Notes: generated by a model not told the origin, from the letters alone. A stretch of DNA of 64,000 nucleotides from Megamerina dolium (GCA_963854835.1 OY978525.1:81159775-81223774), one strand, 5' to 3'. Positions 20,427-32,800 are shown, counted from the first letter of the stretch. Translations and numbers: made by a program.

Positions 20427-21198
20427 TGTGGTGTACTATTTTTCCACAACACTCACTAAGTACCTAACGCACAAGATTAGCACCTAGACCTAAGCTCCTA
20501 AATATCCCTCGAGTTGACTGAAATAAAACAATTATATTTTATCAATGATACTTTTAGTTTTTTGTATTCGCTTTATTGCTGGTGTTTTGTATTTTGCACT
20601 TTTACACTAATACTGGAGGGCCTCGTAACGATCGCAGTATTTACACTTTTTCTTAAACGCTAACACTTCGGTGTAAGACTCACAACTGAAAGTGACTGCC
20701 TTCGGTAAGCTGGCAGCTTATATGCCGTTTTTCTAACACTAGCCACATATCAATCTACCCACATACCAACATATAACATACAATAATATATTCACACCAC
20801 TTGTGTGTATGTATGTATGTGTTTATGTACACGATCGATGCACTCCCCATGTGTGTATATACTACGTGAGAAAGCAACTTTTTGATATTCACACACATGA
20901 GTAGTCTGCGTGATTTTAGTTATCATGTATGCTTACACAGGAATGCTTACGTAAGTGCAGAACTATGAATTGTGTGGGAAAGTGCTTTTTCAGCATTGGC
21001 ACATCCAACTGCAACTCAGTTGGCGCAATGTTTTGACATTCCACAATTATTATTATGGATTATTAGTATGGATTATGTATATCACAACTTCGAGCTATGT
21101 TGGTATGTGTATGGACAAATATGTAGTTCCCAATTTCGGGAAATACGTCGCGAGGCAAAATATGCATATGTGCATATTTCATATTTTGGCTCGCAACA
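20427..21198 (-). repeat. 3' LTR of GypF (772 bp)
   Basis: On the minus strand TGTTGCGAGCC...CACCACA. The purine run GAGAGAAGGGAGGGA (21199-21213, minus) abuts it. The last ~95 bp (20427-20520) are absent from the 5' LTR. Open frames of 90 codons in it are chance. Confidence 0.85.
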
Positions 21199-22942
21199 TC
21201 CCTCCCTTCTCTCAGGAAAAAAAATTATCATTATGAAATAATAATAATTTTTTCTTATAAGGAAAAAGTTAAAATTATACTTATTTTGTAAAATTAAGAA
21301 CAATTCAAAAATTTATGATACTATGAGGAATAAAATACGAAGTATTATTTACATATATAATTACTGGTAATTCGGTGATTATGGTGCCCATGATGACGAT
21401 GTTCTTCTTGCTGGTTGTTGTCTGCTGTACTTAGCTTTTTTAATAGTTTTGTTGCAGCTTTAGTTGTTGAAGTCTATTGATGAAAACAATTAGAGCGAGA
21501 TTATTTACATTGCTTGATCTTCTGGCTGTTTTGTCATGGATGCGTTATCTGGATTATTATCTTTGATTAAGTGAAAGTTGGTGTGGTGTGCTTGTGGGTT
21601 GATGCTGGTGTCTAATGTGTCCATTGGTTTGATTCGACAGAAATTTTTATTTATATTTTTTTTATGGAATGGTATAAACAATAGCTTGCAAAGTTATGTG
21701 TGTACCGCACTGGTAAGCAATATTGTCGATGTGAAACTCTGTACTTCTGGTGTAATTGCTTAATGATTGGAACAATAATGTATATGTAATTTTGGTTCTG
21801 TTGTTTATCATTTTGTTCTGATGTAGATCAAAATCCATTGTCACTGATAAAGCAGTAGCTGAAATATTTCATTCGGTTTTGGATGCATAGCTATTATTGT
21901 TGATGTCCCTATGCTACGTCGCGGTGGCTAGGTACGCCAAAGCTATTGGTTGTAAATTTTATTGTTTTGTAAGTTTCTTATAGGTACTCGCTGTCTGAAA
22001 CTGCTTTGCTTTCTACTCTGGGTCTATTTCTTCTTTACTGCCTCAAGGATAGTTTTGTGTCATAATTTTCTTGGTTGTTACTGTTGGTAATGCTGTTATG
22101 TTGCTGCGTTGGCATCTCTCGAAATTGCACTGTATGAGTTGATTTTGGATTCTCGTGGACATACTGCTGCTCTCTTGTGTATGTAGGGGAATTACCAGAT
22201 TCTTTTTCAATAATAGATCACTTACATCTACTATATATATTATAACTAATATATCTACTATATAACTCTTTTAGTTAATTTTTCTTATTAAAATATACAT
22301 TAATACACCATATAAAAATATTTTTTTTTTTGTAATATTCATTTATAATCTACACTTAATTTTTTAAAAGGTATTAAAAATGCATTGTTGTTTGGTACAA
22401 AAATATGGTGACAACATTGCATTTTCTCTTCATAGTTGCAATGATCAACTTTTCGTACTTGTAGGTGGTACGATTTTCAATATTGAAATTGAAATGTATT
22501 TTGTTACATATATTTCATCTTATTTTTACGGATATATATATAATTTTTTTGTTTAGTATTCAATCCAGATAACCTATTGCCTATTTATCATATTCCTTCA
22601 TATAAATCCTAACGTGTTCTTATTCTACTGTATTTACTGTATATTTCTAACCCTCTAGTTGTAATATTTCTTAAGTTATTGTATTATATTTGGATGCATC
22701 TTCTATACTTATCCCGCCCAGTGGATATGAGGATCCACACACCGAATTACAGTTCAACGCGATGAATTGCAACAAATATCTTTATACGCATGAACACTGC
22801 GCCTACCCCTTTCTAATTTGCAAAATATTCTACATTTTTACATTAATTCCATATCTTCTTGTGTTTCACATCTAAATATTTTAGTTCTTCTTTGCTATGA
22901 CCCTTATTGTCTCTTTCTATTTTGTCTGAATCCCTTCGAAAA

Positions 22943-23001
<59 letters not shown>

Positions 23002-23035
23002 TTTTTTTTTTTTTTTGTGTTCCAGCATTGATGCT
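21199..23035 (-). other. GypF tail between integrase and 3' LTR, possible env remnant
   Basis: No long frame. On the minus strand 21662-21844 encodes FHIDNIAYQCGTHITLQAIVYTI, which resembles the conserved Cys-Gly region near the end of insect retroviral Env proteins. Support is one short stretch only. The size and place of the tail would suit an env gene. A (TA)n tract lies at 22947-23000. Confidence 0.35.
22947..23016. repeat. (TA)n microsatellite and T-run
   Basis: About 50 bp of TA dinucleotides followed by 17 T. Isoleucine/tyrosine open frames here are artefacts. Confidence 0.95.
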
Positions 23036-23038
23036 TTA

Positions 23039-23686
23039 TAGCCTAGACAGACGGCAGCCTAATTCCAAATTACCGGCGCACTTAATCCGAATAAAATAAT
23101 AACCTGACAGACGGCAGTATTGCGGATTAACTAAACGGCTGATTGCTGTTTTATTAGGTCTGTCCACTTACATTACTATCACTATCAATTTCTGTCATCT
23201 ATCACTCTCGATATGAGAAAATCTACAAGAAGTACGTGAACTGAAAACTATCAGAAACTTGTAAATTGACATTCACCGTTCGTAATTGACAGCTGGATTT
23301 ATTTGTTCGCCAAGACTTTTCATATTGAAAACTGTTAACAATTGTTGAAAGTTTTTTGTAAGCGAACACACCTAATATTTTGTAAAATGGATGGAGAAAA
23401 ATTCGCAATAGAAAATTTTCAGCAGTGTTGCCAGCGCAAATTGCCCTAATCCTCTTTTATTTTGAGAATTAACTCATAGAGTTTATGCGGATTAGCTGCA
23501 GTTAATGCCCGAGTTAATTCGAATTAACTCGGTAATCCGGAATTAGGCTGCCGTCTGTCTAGGCTATAATCCTCTTCTATTTTGAGAATTAACTCATAGA
23601 GTTTATGCGGATTAGCTGCAGTTAATGCCCGAGTTAATTCGAATTAACTAGGTAATCTGGAATTAGGCTGCCATCTGTATAGGCTA
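23039..23686. mobile_element. Harbinger-type MITE 2 with duplicated end, TTA duplications
   Basis: Inverted orientation relative to MITE 1. Left end TAGCCTAGACAGACGG at 23039, first right end at 23566, then a second copy of the last 120 bp (23447-23566 repeated at 23567-23686). TTA at 23036-23038 and 23687-23689 flanks the whole, so the duplication arose before or after insertion without disturbing the outer site. Confidence 0.85.
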
Positions 23687-23689
23687 TTA

Positions 23690-24539
23690 TCCACAGTCTA
23701 GTACTTTCCAATCGACTTCATCTATTTGTTTAGGGTACCTATATTCTTGAGGGACCCTATATTCTTGTAGAAAATAAAAGTAGAAATCAATGAAAAAATA
23801 AATAAATGCAATTCTCATACCATTCCCATAATTGTCTGTCGATTAAATTTATTTCCATACATCTATGGTCAGCATATTATAAAACGACATTTGATTCATG
23901 ATGTACTATTATTATTTTTTCTTGCATTTAGAAATTGTTTATTTTAATAAACATTCTTATATCTTGGAATTATTTTAATTATCATGTTGAGGAATTTTAT
24001 ACTTTCATGCCCAAAACAAAAATTTTCATAGTTGTGTATTTCCTTGTGTTATGTGCATTTTGTTTGAAATTTGATTAATGTATATCCATATGCGATATTA
24101 TTTTGAGTGTCGCTCCCACGTTATTGTACAGGTTAATGCATTGTTATACATTTTACTTGACCATAGTCAACGTGCTATTAATTTTATTTCTTTTTGTACG
24201 GAATTTTGTTTTTTTTTTTGCATTTCTATAGTATTATGTATTTTGTTTAGTCTGAAAATTTAATTCTCTTGTATCTTTGTTTTGTACATTTCGTTCTCAT
24301 GCTTTTATGCATACTCGGTATTATGTTATTGTAGGGTGTTTTTTGCAGAGGTTTGGATCATCGAATTTAATATTAATCTAAGTTTGGGTGGAAAGGTTTT
24401 ATTAAATTTTTGTGTGAAGCTAAACTAATAGTTCTTACTTCACACTATTATATTTTATATCCTAACTGAATTTTATTTTTTTCCTTTTTTTTTCTACCAC
24501 AAGTACTATTAATTCGTTAAACTACTATTACTTATTGAT
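23690..24539. other. Unassigned AT-rich part of the GypF tail
   Basis: No frame with recognisable motif. Presumably decayed GypF sequence downstream of integrase. Confidence 0.4.
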
Positions 24540-25740
24540 AAAAATGTTTTAGTAAGTTGTTATGGTACTTTTTACCGTTTTGTCCGATTTTAATAGTCGT
24601 CGTTACTGGATTGTCCAGTCCAGATGGGACTAAATTTATTTTTCCTAGTCTGATTTCTCAGTAATACTTTATCACCTATTTTAAAAATTATAGGGTGGAT
24701 CCCTTATCGTTTTGAATTTTAGCTGATTTCTTTGCTTTTTCCTGGTTTTCCCTTATTAACTCGTGTGACCTTTGTAGTTGCTATTTTAATACTTTATTTT
24801 GATCATCTGTATTGTACAGAGGTGATTTTTTTGTTTTTAGGTTTGTCGGCATATCGATATTGAAACCGTATAGAACACTGAATGGTGTACGTTTTGTCGA
24901 ATTATGTATGGTGTTATTGTGTACATGCATCGCTGATGCTAACCATTGGTCCCAATTTGACCCATCTTCTTTAACAAAACTCCTAAGATATTCTGCTAAA
25001 GGTCTGTGGCTCCTTTCTAAAGAACCATTTGCTTGTGGATGGTACGATGTTATATGTAATTTTTTAACACCCAGCATCTTGCATGTATCGGAAAACAATT
25101 TCGAAGTGAAATTTGTACCATTATCAGTCACTAAAATTTTTGGTATGTTATATCGCGCAATAACTTCGTTGTAAAACGCTTTTGCTACCGTGCTAGATTC
25201 TGCATCAGGAATAGGTACACAAATGAAAAATTTTGAAAAATCATCTTGAAGAGTGAGAATGTACTTATTTCCCGATGTGGTTTCTGGGAGAATTCCCACC
25301 ATATCTATATAAACCTTTTCAAATGGCTTAGATGGTGTGTCGGTTAATATCATTGGCATTTTCGTGAGCCTCGATTTCTTGTTGATTTGGCATTTTTTAC
25401 AATTTTTAACATATTCTTTAATCAGGCTTCGCATACTTTTCCACCTGTACCGTCTTCTAATCCTGAAATAAGTTTGCAAAGCACCCTGATGCCTTCCTAA
25501 AGGGGAATCATGGAAGTTGCGAAGCATCGTCGATATATCCTTCTCATCAGTGATAAGTTCCGCATTCTTGTTCTCTTGATTTTCTGCATTTGCATCTAGT
25601 TCTAACTCGTCATCAGAGCTTTCATCAGGTTCTTCTTGGCTTTCGGTTTCGACGACTTTATTCCTCGCCATAAAACGAGTCACAACCATTGTGGACTCCT
25701 GATTCGGTTGTGGAACTCTGCTGAGCGCATCCGCGTTCAA
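24540..25740 (-). pseudogene. GypF integrase
   Basis: Minus strand. 24781-25740 (319 aa, open) contains the zinc domain (H-H...CKKCQINKKSR), core D (VYIDMVGILPE), D (LVTDNGTNF) and E (GSLERSHRPLAEYL), and ends before the C-terminal domain. That domain is seen in another frame near 24560-24700 (GDKVLLRNQTRKNKFSPIWTG), a GPY/F-like module, so there is a frameshift around 24780. Confidence 0.88.
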
Positions 25741-26340
25741 GTTCTTTTGCCTGGTTTATAAATTATTTCAAAATCAAATTTAGATAATTTGTGCCTGAAA
25801 CGTGCTAAACGTGATGTCTGTTCCTTTAGGTTTGCAATTCCTCGTAGTGGCTGGTGGTCGGTGTAGATCTCGAACGGTCTACCGAGTAGAGCAGCTCGAT
25901 AATTCTTCGCAGCCCACACGATGGCCAGGAATTCCTTTTCGATGGAGGAATACCTTTTCTCGGTATCACTGAGCACCCTGATCGCAAAGGCTATTGATCT
26001 ATCTTTTCCAATTTCACCTTGTGATATAATTGCACCTACAGCCTTGTTGCTGGCATCTGTTGTTAACACAAAAGGTTTAGAAAAATCTGGGTAGACTAAA
26101 ATTGGCGGAGAGCAAATTGCTTGCTTCAAATCTTCAAAAGCTTTCTGACATTATTCTGTCCATTTAAATTTCGCGTCTTTTCTGAGTAGTTTGTTGATTG
26201 GCAGTGCCATACTAGCCATATTCTCAATAAATTTTCGGTAATAATTTACTAAACCTAGAAATCCCTGAACATCTTTCTTATTGTTTGGCACAGGAATATT
26301 TTTAACACATTCCGCCTTACCAGGGTCTGGTAACGCTCCT
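25737..26340 (-). pseudogene. GypF RNase H and RT connection
   Basis: Minus strand. FVLTTDASNKAVGAI, SIEKEFLAIVWAAKN and IYTDHQPL mark RNase H. 26340 to 26130 encodes the RT thumb and connection (VQGFLGLVNYYRKF) with a TGA or TAA near 26147. A stop at 26342 separates it from the RT palm. Confidence 0.87.
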
Positions 26341-26342
26341 TC

Positions 26343-26930
26343 CTAAGTGCATTTATGGCCTAGGTAAATTTTATCTTTTCGTAGAAACTGGCACTTTTCT
26401 GTATTTAACTTCAAGTTATGTTTACGTAAAAGTCCAAATACTCTTTGTAAACGCGACTCATATTGTGCCAAGTTCCGACCATAGACAACGATGTCATCCA
26501 AGTAGACAAAACAATCTATACCTTGAAGTTCTGTTAGTACATGGTTCATTAGTTTTTGGAAGGTGGCAGGGGCTCCTGTTAAGCCGAAAGGCATTCTGTT
26601 AAATTCATAGTGCCCAACACTTGTACTAAAAGCTGTTTTTTCTCTGTCTGATTCTTTCAATAACACTTGATGATACCCACTGGCCAAATCAAGTGTAGTG
26701 AAATATCTACAATGACCTAACTGGTCTAATGTTTCATCGATGCGTGGAATGGGAAAAACTTGTTTAATAGTGGCGTCATTTAATTTCCTGAAATCTACTA
26801 CTAGCCTTTTTCTTTTACCGTCTTCTCCTGATTTCTTTGGCACCAAAATTATGGGAGAATTACAGGGCGATGAGCTGGAAGTAATTATGTCGTCTTCCAA
26901 CATTTACTTGCTTGTTGATTTCTTCCTTAT
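26343..26930 (-). pseudogene. GypF reverse transcriptase palm
   Basis: 186 open codons on the minus strand: CNSPIILVPKK, VVDFRKLND, FTTLDLASGYHQV, NRMPFGLTGAPATFQ and FVYLDDIVV, all RT motifs including the catalytic YLDD. The join to protease/linker at 26930 is a frameshift. Confidence 0.9.
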
Positions 26931-27860
26931 GCGCTTCTGGTAGCCTGTACTGTCTTTGGTTGATTGACGTCTGGTCTGGTGTTCTTTATACCTGTGGCGT
27001 GAGACAGTTTATCGCCTTCCAAGAAAAATGAATCATGGAATGACTTAAGTATTCCATCTATGGATCTCTTTTCCTCAATATTTAAGTTTTCGTCTAGCTT
27101 AATTGTTTCTAATATTTTGGTAATCCTTTTTTGGCTATCAATTTCCTTAATGTTGTTTATTTTATGAGCGATGTCGTATTCCTTGTGTTCGAAATGATTA
27201 AATTTAATTATATTAATTTTAAGCTTATTATTTACAATATATGAATCTGTATTTGTATTGAGAATTGGGACATAAACTGTGTTGTCCGTCACACTGAACA
27301 ATGTCTCACATAAATATATTCCAGGAGATACTTCCTGTTCCTCTACTATAATTGTTTCGAAATTCGTATTTACTTTAATGGGGACTACCTTCGTAGTTCT
27401 CCCAGGTACTACAACCTCACTGGTGTGTAGTATTCTATTACCCTCGTGCAACGGTTTGAGAGGTAAAGTCATCAAATGCTGTTTTCGTTCACCGAAGAAA
27501 ATCAGCTTCTTTTTCATAGTATTGATAACCGATCGGTTCCATAAATTGTCTCTACCTAGGATACCATCTGCAGGTATCCCTCTCTCTTCAGATATAACGT
27601 GTAAATTCAAAATCAAATCTTTAGTCCTCTCGTGTTGGACTGCTATTGACCCTAATGTGGTGACAAATCCTCCGAATGCACCACTAAGATTTTTCCTTAA
27701 ATGTCGCTTCTTTCTAACAGATTCATCAATTACTGATAACTTTATTAAGCTGGTATCTGCCCCAGAGTCTACAAGTAAAATGAGTTTTCCATTTTTTGCT
27801 TACTCACATGGAAACTCAATGAACACATCATCTACATCAGAGACTCCCAAACAGTAGCCA
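26927..27860 (-). pseudogene. GypF protease and linker
   Basis: Minus strand. LLVDSGADTSLIKLSV near 27790-27740 is the retropepsin active site, and ADGILGRDNL near 27560 is the second conserved Gly region. A stop lies at 27802 and a frame change near 27620. Confidence 0.82.
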
Positions 27861-28023
27861 TGTTTGTTATTACTGGATGGGAAAGATGGTTCTACAATCC
27901 CCCTGGACGTTTGACTACCAACTTCCTATCTAACTTGGAGGGTGTGAACAATCTCTAAGGACGCATGACTGACACCCTCCATTTCAACTGGCCTACTTTC
28001 AGCAAAATTTTGGGGTTCCCGGT

Positions 28024-29560
28024 TTATTGGCCGTACCTGGGCCCGCCGTGGTTTCCCTGCGTTTCTTCCCATTCTTTGCGTTTATAACAGTCGGCGATCC
28101 TGTGTCCCTGCTTTTTACAGAAAAAACATTTGATCTCCGAATTTCCGCGATTAGGGCCTTTGCTTTCTTGACCTCCGTTAGTAGGTGCAGGTGTTTGATT
28201 GCCTTTTCCTTGTGACCTGTTGTTGCTAAAAGGTGTGCATGACAAATTGAACTAATGTCCGTATTTTTTACACTTTATGCAATAGGGCATGATTTTTCTC
28301 TTAACACAGACGTCTCTGTTGTGCCCCTTCTTATCGCAGAAGGAGCAGGTAGGAACTTTCCTTTGGCTATTTTGGGGACTTACATTATTATTTTGGTATT
28401 TGTTCATTCCGAATAGCATCTTGTCATTTCTGTTCTGGTGAAATGCTACTGTATTATTGGCCTCAGTCTGGTCAACGTCGTTTGAACATAGTGCTCCCAT
28501 ATTAAACTGATTGAATAGTTGTCTTCTTTCGAGCAGAATACCCGTATTTACGGCCTCCTCTACTAATTCTTCTAACGTGCCCGTCTTACCTACCATGTGA
28601 GATTTTAACAATTGGTCTTGAAGGCCTGATATAAAAGATGTCCTCGCATATCCCTCTAGCTCTTTTAACAACGCTTGGTCTCCGATTCCACCATATCTAA
28701 TCTTAATACATTGTATCGCTGTGGGTTGTAAATCACCTAATCTCCTTGCAAAAACACGTATATCCTCCTGAGGTAGTTGGCGTGCGACTTGTATTTTGTG
28801 CGTGAGCGGTTCCAGGCAAACGGTCTTCAAATATGTGTTTCGCAGAAGTGTATACAATTCCTCTATATTAGCGAACTTCTTACTTACCACCAAGTTGTAA
28901 GCGCCACCATATAGTCGCTGTTTTATACAAGCTATGAAATCTTCCAACTCGTCGGGTTTTATGGCTTTTCTTGCTAATTCGCACCCAGAAATGAACTGGT
29001 GTACTTCGGTCCTCAAATCTTTAGACTCCGCTCCAGTGAACACTGGGACTAGTCTACTGACGGTTTGTGAAATTCCGTCAATGTGCATTTTTAGCTTTAA
29101 TTCTGGTTGTACTGGCGACGAAGAGGTGTCTCCTGTGCTAGGTAGCGTTCTCTTTCGAGATTCCTCTCTTTTGCCTGGAGTGGCCTTAGCTGCTCAGAGC
29201 CAACCGAGGTTCTGAGCCTTTTCTCTATAAATTCTTCTGAAATGCCATTTTCTTTTAGTAAATCTTCTAATTCCTTATTTCTATTAAGAGTCTTAGTAAT
29301 CTCTACTTCTAGCTGTTCCGCTCCGCTTCGGATCCCTGTTTTGCGTTCTGAGTTCGCAGAGCCCTAATTTGTACCTCTGCTGCTTCTAAATCGTCTTTTT
29401 GTTTTAAGGCTGCTTCAGCCTGGCTTTTCAATAGATCTTTTAGCTCGGATAACGTGGCGTCTAATTCCTTTGTTGGATTTAGTACCTTTCCATGATGCAC
29501 CTTTGGTTTTATGAGCTGGAGTTGCTCGTATGTGCTGTTTTGCTTAATCAAGCTCCACAC
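28024..29560 (-). pseudogene. GypF gag with zinc knuckles
   Basis: Minus strand in three frames. 29309-29560: N-terminal acidic, helical, coiled-coil-like stretch. 28252-29088: gag core plus CSFCDKKGHNRDVC and the start of a second knuckle. 28024-28245: CFFCKKQGHRIADC. Frameshifts lie at about 29090-29300 and 28250. No primer site could be identified between the 5' LTR and gag. Confidence 0.83.
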
Positions 29561-29594
29561 GAAGTCGATTGACTTGGTTATTGCAACGATTCGT

Positions 29595-29921
29595 AATAAA
29601 ACAATTATATTTTATCAATGATACTTGTGGTTTTGGGTATTCGCTTTATTGCTGGTGTTTTGTATTTTGCACTTTTACACTAATACTGGATGGCCTCGTA
29701 AGGATCGCAGTATTTACACTTTCTTACACTCTTACACTAATACTGGAGGGCCTCGTAAGGATAGCAGTATTTACAGTTTATTTCTTAAACGCTAACACTT
29801 CGGTGTAGGACTCACAACTGAAAGTGACTGCCTTCGGTAAGCTGGCAGCTTATATGCCGTTTTTCTAACACTAGCCACATATCAATCTACCCACATACCA
29901 ACATATAACATACAATAATAT
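29595..29921 (-). repeat. 5' LTR of GypF, left part; rest at 35011-35410
   Basis: Homologous to 20521-20795 of the 3' LTR. It has a 57-bp tandem duplication (units starting 29675 and 29732) not present in the 3' LTR, and lacks the final ~95 bp of the LTR. Copy E of GypA interrupts it at 29921; 35011-35410 continues the homology to the LTR end. Confidence 0.82.
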
Positions 29922-30359
29922 TGTAACGAGTATCGATAGTTGGTTACTCATCACTATTGTGACTGACACTATTGGCAGCATCGACACGAATGTCAACAAA
30001 AAGAAATAAGCGATAACCAGAACAAGCCAACGAGAAAGGAAGAGAAGAATCTCGATAAAGGAAGATTCTGGGGTGTTGCCAACAGATTATAAATAGAGCC
30101 AGTGTTGAGAAGTGAGAATCAATCGAATTCCGAACGTGACTGCGCAAACATCTATACAGAGGCAAAAGTTGCTAGTACATTAAAGTGTTATTGTAAATAG
30201 TTGATTATAAACAGAGGTGATTGTAAATAGTGTTTATTAAATAAATTGTTGCTGTATATAGTTGTATAAAATAAGTGTTGCAGTTATCATTTACAGAATC
30301 CAGTGATCGAACAAGGTAATTCAAATAGAATTAAACGTTCACAGAATAAAAACGTAACA
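29922..30359 (+). repeat. 5' LTR of GypA copy E
   Basis: 438 bp, TGTAAC...GTAACA, with TATAAATA. The tRNA-Leu-type primer site follows at 30362-30378. Confidence 0.92.
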
Positions 30360-30388
30360 ATTGGTGTCAGAAGTGGGATTCTGTAAAG

Positions 30389-32800
30389 ATGGTGAAAATT
30401 GACCAACTAAAAGTGGACCAGCTTAAAAAGCTGTTGGTAGAGATGAATCTATCGTCATCAGGTGCAAAGGCGGAACTGCTGGTGAGGCTGAGGAAAGCCA
30501 TGGAGGCTAAGGGAATTAATGTAGAAAAACATGAGTTCTTTGAGGAAGACGATATACATGCAGTTGTGCACGCCGAGGAAGAGAGCAAGGTAGATTCGAG
30601 TGGTCAACTCATGGAATTTATGAAATCCATGATGCAACAGCAGCAGCAGCAACTGCAAGGAATTAATGCGAAGTTACAAAAACATTCGGCTGAATTGCGT
30701 ACGGAAATTCAAGGAAATGCGTCTCGCATTGACTCCAAGCTTCAAGAACATTCGGCTCGCCAAGAACACGACATCGAAAATCTACAGAAAGGAATTGAAC
30801 TTAGATTTCAGGAAATTTCCGGAGCTATTAATGACAAAGTCACAGAGCTGAAAGAACACGTGGATGAGTTGGATGATAAGCTAAAGGAACATGTCGACGA
30901 CTGGGAAGACAAGTTCGAGAAATTACAGCACGAACTCAATCAACTAAAAATAAATGGAACAGCCACATCAGTGATTAGAGATTCAAGTACAATCAAATTA
31001 AAGCCACCAACATTTGACGGAAGCACGCCATTCAACATCTTCAAGCTTCAATTCGAGACAACAGCTTCGAAGAATCAATGGGAAGACAGCGACAAGACTG
31101 CTGCTTTAATAGTCGCATTAAAAGGTAATGCTTCCGAGGTGTTACAGATGGTTCCAGAGAAAGATCGTGGTAGCTATCAGTCACTGATGGACACACTCCA
31201 GCGAAAATATGGAAATGAATACAAGAGTCAATTACATCGAGTGGAATTGAGATCGCGAGTGCAACGGAGTAATGAGAGCCTTCAGGAATTCGCTTCCGAT
31301 ATTGAGCGCTTATGTCATCTAGCGTTCTCCGGTAATTCGGATGAGTCGAAAAGGGTCGATGAGGGCGTCGAAAAAATAAAAATAGAGGCATTCACAGATG
31401 GCATACGTGATGGAGAGACAAAGCGTGCCCTAGTCATGTTACCCAGGAATACTTATGCCGAAACAGTCAGTAGTGCATTGACGTTTGAAGCCGCCAGTTT
31501 GATGTGTCGACCAATGCCACGGGTACGCCAACTAGAAACAGAAACAGCAGATCTGGTTGAAGCAGTGTGTCAGGCAATTAAGTCAGTAGTGCAGCCTGAA
31601 GGAAGAACAACAGGTCGACGCGAAAACAAATTTAATGGTAAGTGCTTCATTTGCGACAAACGAGGGCATATAGCGCGTGATTGCAATCAATCGAATATGA
31701 AGCCTAAAGGTAGAACAAGGAATCAACGCAAAAATAAATTTGCCGGTAAGTGCTTCATATGCCATCGAAGAGGGCACAAGGCGCGGAATTGTCGTCTACG
31801 ACACAAGCAACAAAGATCGAATTCACCAGGACAACGAAAGGACGATCGTGATGTCATTCATCGTAGTAAAGCTTATACTCCATATCGTCGTACTTGCACC
31901 GTAGATAGTAAACATTGTTCTCGGGAAAGAAACCAGAATCACATTGTTAACCTACGACTTACGAATATATTGCCGGAGGAGTCATGGACCACCGAACGAG
32001 TGCAAGAAGATCAGCGGAACGACCCAGATCTCGTAAAGATTATGGAATACAAGGAGCAGGGCATACGTCCAGATTGGCAAGAAATGGCTAATGAGAGTCC
32101 AATAGCAAAGGCATACTGGGCGCAGTGGCAAAGCCTGCACTTACGAGAACGATGTTTATTCCGAGCATGGGAAAGTGAGGATGGAAAAATCACTAATGAT
32201 CTTCTAGTGGTACCCAAGGCGAGAATAAATGAAGTGATAGCTGAGTATCACAATGCCTCCAGTGGAGGGCATTTGGGAATCACCAAAACCGTCGAGAAAA
32301 TAAAGAAACGATTTTATTGGGTTGGATGTCATGACCATGTCGCTGATTGGATTCGGAAGTGTAATCAATGTGCAATGGCCAAAGGTCCCACTAAGAAAAG
32401 TCGTGGTAAGATGCACCAATACACCGTGGGTGCTCCATTTGAGCGAATTGCTGTGGACATAGCTGGGCCATTTCCAATAAGCAACGCAGGAAACAAGTAT
32501 GTTCTGGTGGTTATAGATTACTTCAGTAAATGGCCTGAAGTATACCCCATTCCAAATCAAGAAGCTAGTACAGTTGCGGATGTATTCGTCAACCAATGGA
32601 TTACTCGTTTTGCTGTACCGATGGAGTTACACTCAGACCAAGGTCGAAATTTCGAATCAGTTGTATTCCAAGAGATATGCCGTATGCTGGGTATATACAA
32701 AACTCGTACAACACCTTTGCATCCACAATCTGATGGCATGGTAGAACGATTTAACCGTACCTTGGAGGAATATTTGAGAAAAGTCGTAGATAAATACTAA
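30389..32800 (+). CDS. Gag-integrase fusion ORF of GypA copy E (803 aa)
   Basis: Full gag start, an extended helical region, gag core, then two CCHC knuckles (about residues 417-433 and 453-469; CFICDKRGHIARDC and CFICHRRGHKARNC) where other copies have one. After an RS-rich stretch the frame runs, without frameshift, into the integrase: HHCC (about 617-660), D (~689), D (~748), E (VERFNR, ~783). It ends at a premature TAA just after the Glu (a CAA in copy B). Protease, RT and RNase H are deleted at about 31850-31905. Further integrase sequence with a second stop follows element I. Whether it is translated is unknown. Confidence 0.85.
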   Translation: MVKIDQLKVDQLKKLLVEMNLSSSGAKAELLVRLRKAMEAKGINVEKHEFFEEDDIHAVVHAEEESKVDSSGQLMEFMKSMMQQQQQQLQGINAKLQKHSAELRTEIQGNASRIDSKLQEHSARQEHDIENLQKGIELRFQEISGAINDKVTELKEHVDELDDKLKEHVDDWEDKFEKLQHELNQLKINGTATSVIRDSSTIKLKPPTFDGSTPFNIFKLQFETTASKNQWEDSDKTAALIVALKGNASEVLQMVPEKDRGSYQSLMDTLQRKYGNEYKSQLHRVELRSRVQRSNESLQEFASDIERLCHLAFSGNSDESKRVDEGVEKIKIEAFTDGIRDGETKRALVMLPRNTYAETVSSALTFEAASLMCRPMPRVRQLETETADLVEAVCQAIKSVVQPEGRTTGRRENKFNGKCFICDKRGHIARDCNQSNMKPKGRTRNQRKNKFAGKCFICHRRGHKARNCRLRHKQQRSNSPGQRKDDRDVIHRSKAYTPYRRTCTVDSKHCSRERNQNHIVNLRLTNILPEESWTTERVQEDQRNDPDLVKIMEYKEQGIRPDWQEMANESPIAKAYWAQWQSLHLRERCLFRAWESEDGKITNDLLVVPKARINEVIAEYHNASSGGHLGITKTVEKIKKRFYWVGCHDHVADWIRKCNQCAMAKGPTKKSRGKMHQYTVGAPFERIAVDIAGPFPISNAGNKYVLVVIDYFSKWPEVYPIPNQEASTVADVFVNQWITRFAVPMELHSDQGRNFESVVFQEICRMLGIYKTRTTPLHPQSDGMVERFNRTLEEYLRKVVDKY

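Noticed and set aside
20955..21303. Overlapping open frames of 73-93 codons
   Set aside because: They lie in the GypF LTR, differ between the two LTRs and have no motif.
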